Shown: positions 36,969 to 39,830 of the stretch, piece by piece
Layout: the number at the start of each line of letters is the position of its first letter
Numbering within the stretch: position 1 is the stretch's first letter
Origin: a virus
Direction: 5' to 3' (one strand)
DNA: 39,830 nucleotides
IMG/VR virus record: IMGVR_UViG_3300048691_000157
Location: 1-39,830 of that record
The notes under the pieces: generated by a model
Databases searched by the model: none
What the model saw: the letters and a program-made list of their open reading frames with translations, nothing else
Told to the model about the DNA's origin: nothing
Program-made: the position numbers and the translations under genes

Positions 36969-37033
36969 AGTTTATTAGTTAGTGATAATGGAATTGGTAC
37001 ATAGAACATATCATCTGTGATTTTATCTTTCAT
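36953..37033 (-). CDS. Tiny ORF with uncertain start
   Basis: An ATG at 37033 gives 26 residues (KDKITDDMFYVPIPLSLTNK); the frame is open upstream to about 37082 without another ATG, so a non-ATG start is possible. It overlaps the next gene by 16 bases. Coding status weak. Confidence 0.25.
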   Translation of the reverse strand: MKDKITDDMFYVPIPLSLTNKLWKQK

Positions 37034-37082
37034 TATTTCATCAAGTTCAGATTCTGATGGATGAGTAGTCAGTGGTAGAGCA

Positions 37083-37403
37083 TTATTTCATTAGTGATAT
37101 TTCAGCCTGTAGATCCTGTATCATTCCCTCTAGTCTCATCATATTAGCTATCATAGCCTCATTATTAGATGGGATAAGGTTGTGGAGTTCTCAGTATGTT
37201 TCTATTTGGTTCTTGCTGAACTTTGTGTTTGTTTCTGACATTAGTATATAATTGTTAAAAGAGTCTGTAGTTATTATCTCTGGCTTTAGATAACGAGCAA
37301 TTGTGTGCCTACTATGATTAAGCATTTTTGCTACTGCCCTTTGAGAGAATCAAAATGATATATAAAAATAGATTTCCTGTACTTGTTCTGTAGTGAGTTT
37401 CAT
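37083..37403 (-). CDS. HTH DNA-binding protein, candidate late regulator
   Basis: A 106-aa protein. Residues 1-41 (TEQVQEIYFYISFGFSQRAV, then AKMLNHSRHTIARYL) are a helix-turn-helix of the resolvase/transposase-like type ('S.R.VAK.L..SR.TI.RYL'). The remainder is a linker and a coiled-coil tail (MRLEGMIQDLQAEISLM) for dimerisation. Two TGA glycines. A dimeric HTH protein at the head of the late region is a good candidate to bind the spacer palindromes of the late promoters; that is inference. Confidence 0.6.
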
Positions 37404-37837
37404 TATTTAAGACGATTAAGTACTTTCCTAACTATAGCGACTCGTTTTCGTACCTGTGGGTCTCTAGGATTCTTGTATTGTCCTGACTGGATATACATTG
37501 CGTCCTCAGCGAACCCCTCTTTTGCATTGGTCATGCCATAATCTCGGAGAAATTGCTTACTTCATTTAGCCACAGATTTATCCCATTCTTGTTGATATTG
37601 TATCCATTCTTGATCAGTAATCAAGTTATCCTGAATGTAGTGACCAATTTCGTGATCGACGATCATTTGATTAGATACATCGGCTTTATCTTTAAGCTCG
37701 CAGACATATACTACCTTATTGATATTGTCGTAATATCATCCGTATGGTCATGTACCGCAAGCTGTTCAGAGTCAAGGGAGCATGAGTCATACAGGGATGA
37801 CGTTTATAGTTACGAGTGCGAGGATTGATGCTATCAT
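37403..37837 (-). CDS. Secreted zinc-metallopeptidase-like protein (HEIGH)
   Basis: A 144-aa protein. Residues 1-26 are hydrophobic with a Gly/Cys end (LVTINVIPVGLMLPGLGTAC), consistent with a signal peptide, possibly a lipobox (LGTAC). The zincin motif IVDHEIGHYIQD has His62, Glu63, His66; a downstream EGFAED (Glu107/Glu111) could supply the third zinc ligand. It would act outside the cytoplasm or at the membrane. Unusual for a late phage operon; possible roles are envelope modification or superinfection exclusion. It lies directly behind an attenuator-like leader. Six TGA glycines, three within the signal region. Confidence 0.62.
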
Positions 37838-37844
37838 ATAAAAA

Positions 37845-37900
37845 GCCTTCTAATCCCGTGAAGAAGTAGAAGGCAAAATCAAATATTCACGGTCACTTGA
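37845..37900 (-). promoter_or_regulatory. Attenuator-like leader with loop-to-leader pairing
   Basis: On the minus strand, GCCTTCTA (37874..37867) pairs with TAGAAGGC (37852..37845) followed by TTTTT and, 3 bases later, the ATG. The loop contains TTCACGG (37862..37856), fully complementary to CCGTGAA upstream in the leader (37892..37886). Same logic as the HNH leaders: a start-proximal terminator-like stem whose loop can be captured by upstream RNA. Confidence 0.6.
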
Positions 37901-37911
37901 TTCTGTTATCC

Positions 37912-37939
37912 ATTATATGAAAAAATCAAGACAAAGCAA
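37912..37939 (-). promoter_or_regulatory. Promoter at head of late region
   Basis: Minus strand: TTGCTT (37939..37934), 16-base spacer, TATAAT (37917..37912). The spacer lacks the TGAGAA/TTCTCA palindrome, so it is not of the late-operator class. Confidence 0.6.
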
Positions 37940-37957
37940 ATCAGATATAAAAAATCC

Positions 37958-38059
37958 CTATGTATAGTTCTCTCATTCATATACCCAATCTACTCAGTAG
38001 GATTCTCAATATATCTTATTTGCAAGATCTGATGATGTTTCTTTTGAAATTATTATCAT
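37958..38059 (-). CDS. Tiny ORF, 33 aa, behind structured leader
   Basis: A 33-aa ORF (IIISKETSSDLANKIYGESY) with three TGA glycines, ending TAG. It is the only ORF between the structured leader at 38060..38189 and the next promoter. Could be a regulated peptide or part of the leader mechanism. Confidence 0.4.
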
Positions 38060-38189
38060 ATTATTATAGTTATATTGCCTCTGTCATCAACTCACCCGTA
38101 GGGTTGTATACGTTTACATACTAGAGTATGTGGGAGTTAATAACCAAGTTAAATTCACCAGCCAAGCTGATGACAGAAGTAACATACTT
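38060..38189 (-). promoter_or_regulatory. Riboswitch-like structured leader
   Basis: Minus-strand RNA closed by a 10-bp stem TCTGTCATCA (38177..38168) / TGATGACAGA (38089..38080). Inside are AACTCCC (38138..38132) / GGG-T-GAGTT (38097..38089 region), a hairpin CATACT...AGTATG (38130..38117), and a mini-hairpin CCC-TAC-GGG. It has no U-tract; the multi-helix junction before a tiny ORF is riboswitch-like in form. Ligand or role unknown. Confidence 0.5.
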
Positions 38190-38191
38190 AT

Positions 38192-38218
38192 ATTATATCC
38201 ATTTTCCAAAAATTGCAA
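38192..38218 (-). promoter_or_regulatory. Promoter for structured leader and 33-aa ORF
   Basis: Minus strand: TTGCAA (38218..38213), 15-base spacer, TATAAT (38197..38192). Confidence 0.6.
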
Positions 38219-38219
38219 T

Positions 38220-38247
38220 AAAAAACTCCCCCGCATCGGCAGTGGAG
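38220..38247 (-). terminator. Terminator-like hairpin upstream of minus promoter
   Basis: Minus strand CTCCACTGC-CGAT-GCGGGGGAG (one mismatch, one G-U) followed by six T. It would end any minus transcript entering from 38.3-38.5 kb just before the new promoter. Confidence 0.5.
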
Positions 38248-38303
38248 AATTACAAACACCCTGGCAGATTTCTGTGATATTATTCAATTGTTTTTTCTCA
38301 TAA

Positions 38304-38331
38304 TTGCAATACAATATTCTAGGTCTATCAA
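38304..38331 (+). promoter_or_regulatory. Promoter of small RNA
   Basis: TTGCAA at 38304..38309, 16-base spacer, TATCAA at 38326..38331. The -10 is weaker than at other sites. Confidence 0.45.
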
Positions 38332-38332
38332 A

Positions 38333-38448
38333 AACTGTCCTCACTGTAACCTACTCGGGCTTATTCGTTCGTCAAAAAGAAGTGAGATCCTTTCTTAGTA
38401 GGTGTATGAAGAATTGTGACAGTTATCTCTCGAAAGAGAGATTTTTAT
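38333..38448 (+). ncRNA. Pseudoknotted small RNA with own terminator
   Basis: About 115 nt, non-coding. AACTGTC (38333..38339) / GACAGTT (38418..38424) closes the molecule. Inside, CTCACT (38340..38345) pairs with AGTGAG (38381..38386) and CCTACT (38350..38355) with AGTAGG (38397..38402) in crossing order, i.e. a pseudoknot. A terminator follows directly. The minus strand also shows GACAGTTTTT at the other end, so transcription on that strand cannot be excluded. Confidence 0.5.
38425..38448 (+). terminator. Intrinsic terminator of small RNA
   Basis: ATCTCTC-GAAA-GAGAGAT followed by TTTT: 7-bp stem, GNRA tetraloop, U-tract. Confidence 0.8.
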
Positions 38449-38514
38449 TTATGATCAAGACTCATGCTATACTATGAGATTATTTAAGAAGTAAAAGACA
38501 AATTAAAGAATAAT

Positions 38515-38542
38515 TTGCAATCCTGTGAGAATATGATATACT
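38515..38542 (+). promoter_or_regulatory. Strong plus-strand promoter (TTGCAA-16-TATACT)
   Basis: TTGCAA at 38515..38520, 16-base spacer, TATACT at 38537..38542. Preceded by an AT-rich stretch. It drives the structured RNA at 38549 and probably the replication genes across the circle junction. Confidence 0.65.
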
Positions 38543-38548
38543 GCCTGT

Positions 38549-38940
38549 GAATAAATATTCAACTCTTGGCTAGACACCACAGAGATCGTCTAGCCCTCTG
38601 TGCGCTATCCAAGACAATCTATAGTATCTAACCGAAAGGAAGGATACTATTTTTGTGAACTCGAACCTTTCACGAGGATATGCTATAAGGACGGGTAATC
38701 TGACTTATAGAACAACATCTAGCCACCGAGGATAAAGAATGCTAGCCCCCTTATCACAACGAAGCGACCCGTCTGGGAAGTATAGTTAACTCTCAACCGA
38801 CACCCGTGTTATTACTAGGGAAAGGAGTATAAATATGTTACTAGTAAGCTCTCAATAAGTAGCTGAAGAAATACCACTATAATAAAAGGGGTAGGGGATT
38901 GTATCTGAACATCCCCCACTTCCTCGCTCGCCTGTTGGGA
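38549..38940 (+). ncRNA. Large structured leader / non-coding RNA
   Basis: About 390 nt without a substantial ORF. GGCTAGAC (38568..38575) / GTCTAGCC (38588..38595) and CACAGAG / CTCTGTG (about 38579, 38596) form an H-type pseudoknot. ATAGTATC...CC-GAAA-GG...GATACTAT (38621..38650) followed by five T is terminator-like. CTATAAG/CTTATAG closes a loop containing GACGGGT (about 38690), complementary to ACCCGTC (about 38767). TTACTAG (38812..38818) / CTAGTAA (38841..38847) encloses AAAGGAG and an ATG. GTAGGGGAT/ATCCCCCAC forms a last hairpin before the gene at 38957. Likely a regulatory leader of the replication operon; class unknown. Confidence 0.5.
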
Positions 38941-38956
38941 AATAATCCACGCAACT

Positions 38957-39175
38957 ATGACAACACTTCCAAAGATATATTTACTTACGAGAGATCGAGC
39001 ATTAGAGATCATGTGGTATATGGATTTTATATATGATGAGTTCTGAACTCTCCAATATTCTGATGTATCGGATAAGGTAACGCAGAAAGAATGGATGATA
39101 ACTCAGATGTACTTTAACAACTGATATACTGCGGATCACGTCATATCACAACTGAAAAGTAAGTATATATTTTAA
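38957..39175 (+). CDS. Hypothetical protein upstream of replication gene, 72 aa
   Basis: A 72-aa protein with two TGA glycines (YDEFGTLQY, YFNNGYTADHVISQLKSKY). The C-terminal part looks like a small HTH (YTADHVISQLK). It is 23 bases upstream of the replication gene copy at 39199 and probably co-transcribed with it. Its last codons and stop are also present at bases 1..5. Confidence 0.55.
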
Positions 39176-39198
39176 AATACATTAACAAATAGAATAAT

Positions 39199-39813
39199 AT
39201 GCTTACTCCAAAGATGACATCATACGATACAAAGCTGATTCCTGCTATGTATGCAGATGGATGGATACTTGTAGCTATATACGATAATAAGATCTTTTGG
39301 CATAAGGAAGAACGAAAGCAAAGAATAAAGAAAGACATAGACCTATCAGACTTTGAAGCCTTCTATAAGAAGTATCCAAATAAGAAGAGTAGAAAAGATG
39401 CAGAGATCATGTGGGCTCGATTATCCTTAGACGAACAGAACTTAGCTATTATATGAATCGATCGATACCTTATATGGTGGAAGAAGAAGTGAACTGAGAA
39501 AGAACACATGCCACACCCTGCTACATGGCTGAATGGTAAAAGATGGGAAGATGACCTATCGGATCAAGTGAACATAATAAGAACTGAATGAGAGAAAAAA
39601 TCTATCGAACGTGTGAAGGAGGAAGAGGCTATCGACCGAGAGAAAGAAATAATGAATGATAGAATCTATAGAATAAAACAGAATCCTGTAGAATGGGCAA
39701 AGCTCGAAGAACTCGCCAAGAGCCAACTCACGGAAGAACAACGTCACTCTACAGCTTATACTATACTTTTAGAGTTTAAGATACGATCCATTGTAAAAAC
39801 CTATAACCAATAA
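39199..39813 (+). CDS. Second copy of replisome organiser-like gene
   Basis: 204 codons, the counterpart of 29..643 with about 25 substitutions, most at third codon positions; amino-acid changes are few (for example FETF to FEAF and AKVEE to AKLEE). The pattern of purifying selection shows both versions encode a working protein. Because the copies sit at contig ends they most likely represent two strain alleles of one locus, not a duplicated gene. Confidence 0.7.
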
Positions 39814-39816
39814 ATT

Positions 39817-39830
39817 ATGACAGAACTAGA
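39817..39830 (+). CDS. Partial start of basic 120-aa protein (second copy)
   Basis: ATGACAGAACTAGA is the same as the start of the gene at 647; the window ends here, so only the first codons are present. Confidence 0.6.

Larger units (their letters stand above)
39171..39830. repeat. Right copy of near-identical end repeat
   Basis: Diverged copy of bases 1..660. The last 127 bases (39704..39830) are identical to 534..660, with the first mismatch at 39703 (c versus g at 533). The final identical block equals a common assembler k-mer length. Confidence 0.9.

Noticed and set aside
38114-38344. Minus-strand ORF of 76 aa
   Set aside because: It covers a terminator-like hairpin, a promoter and part of the structured leader, lacks recognisable features, and starts inside the region assigned to the small RNA promoter.

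Overview
The window is essentially one complete tailed-phage genome (Caudoviricetes) whose host reads UGA as glycine (genetic code 25, known from Absconditabacteria/SR1 and Gracilibacteria). In nearly every gene recognisable protein homology runs straight through in-frame TGA codons that sit where glycine belongs. The clearest case is the SAM-binding motif DPFAGSGTT of the methyltransferase at 8399..9172, where both glycines are TGA. TAA and TAG remain stops. Bases 1..660 and 39171..39830 are a near-identical repeat: scattered, mostly synonymous substitutions, then a final block of exactly 127 identical bases. This looks like a circular genome of about 39.17 kb whose assembly ran round the circle into a strain variant. 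No integrase, DNA polymerase, RNA polymerase or classical repressor was recognised.

Plus strand (38.3 kb round the origin to 14.8 kb) carries early and middle functions: a replisome-organiser-like protein, many very small ORFs, an ERF-type single-strand annealing protein, a PcfJ-like protein with 16 tandem octapeptides, an HTH protein, a secreted lysin-like protein, two DNA methyltransferases, a RusA-type resolvase and a run of small unknown genes. Three HNH homing endonuclease genes (3785, 6944, 9385) each sit behind their own promoter and a structured leader. The plus and minus gene sets converge on a terminator at 14815..14846.

Minus strand (38.06 kb down to 14.85 kb) is the late module. 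In transcription order it encodes a 33-aa ORF, a secreted HEIGH zinc-metallopeptidase-like protein, an HTH protein, small ORFs, terminase small and large subunits, portal, scaffold, major capsid protein, connector and tail proteins, tail fibre, a 946-aa protein with a CHAP hydrolase domain, further virion proteins, a DUF1353 protein, and a lysis cassette (XhlA-like holin, small membrane proteins, ClpP-like protein, amidase endolysin). I saw no major tail tube or classic tape measure, so a short-tailed (podovirus-like) virion is my inference.

The most unusual content is regulatory RNA and DNA. (1) The HNH leaders at 3681, 6850 and 9287 share one fold plan: segments a and b, then a terminator-like hairpin whose apical loop is complementary to both a and b, then a U-tract and the start codon. 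(2) Relatives of this plan (loop pairing to upstream leader) occur after promoters at 10897 and 37912. (3) Five minus-strand promoters carry the same palindrome (TGAGAA...TTCTCA type) in a 16-bp spacer between TTGATT and TATAAT, a built-in operator candidate for coordinating late genes. (4) Several promoter-driven non-coding RNAs occur (about 1145..1455, 11016..11256, 38333..38448, 38549..38940). One starts like a leucine tRNA and contains group-I-intron-like motifs.

Gene starts mostly lack a Shine-Dalgarno sequence and are commonly joined as TAATATG or TAATG, suggesting translational coupling.
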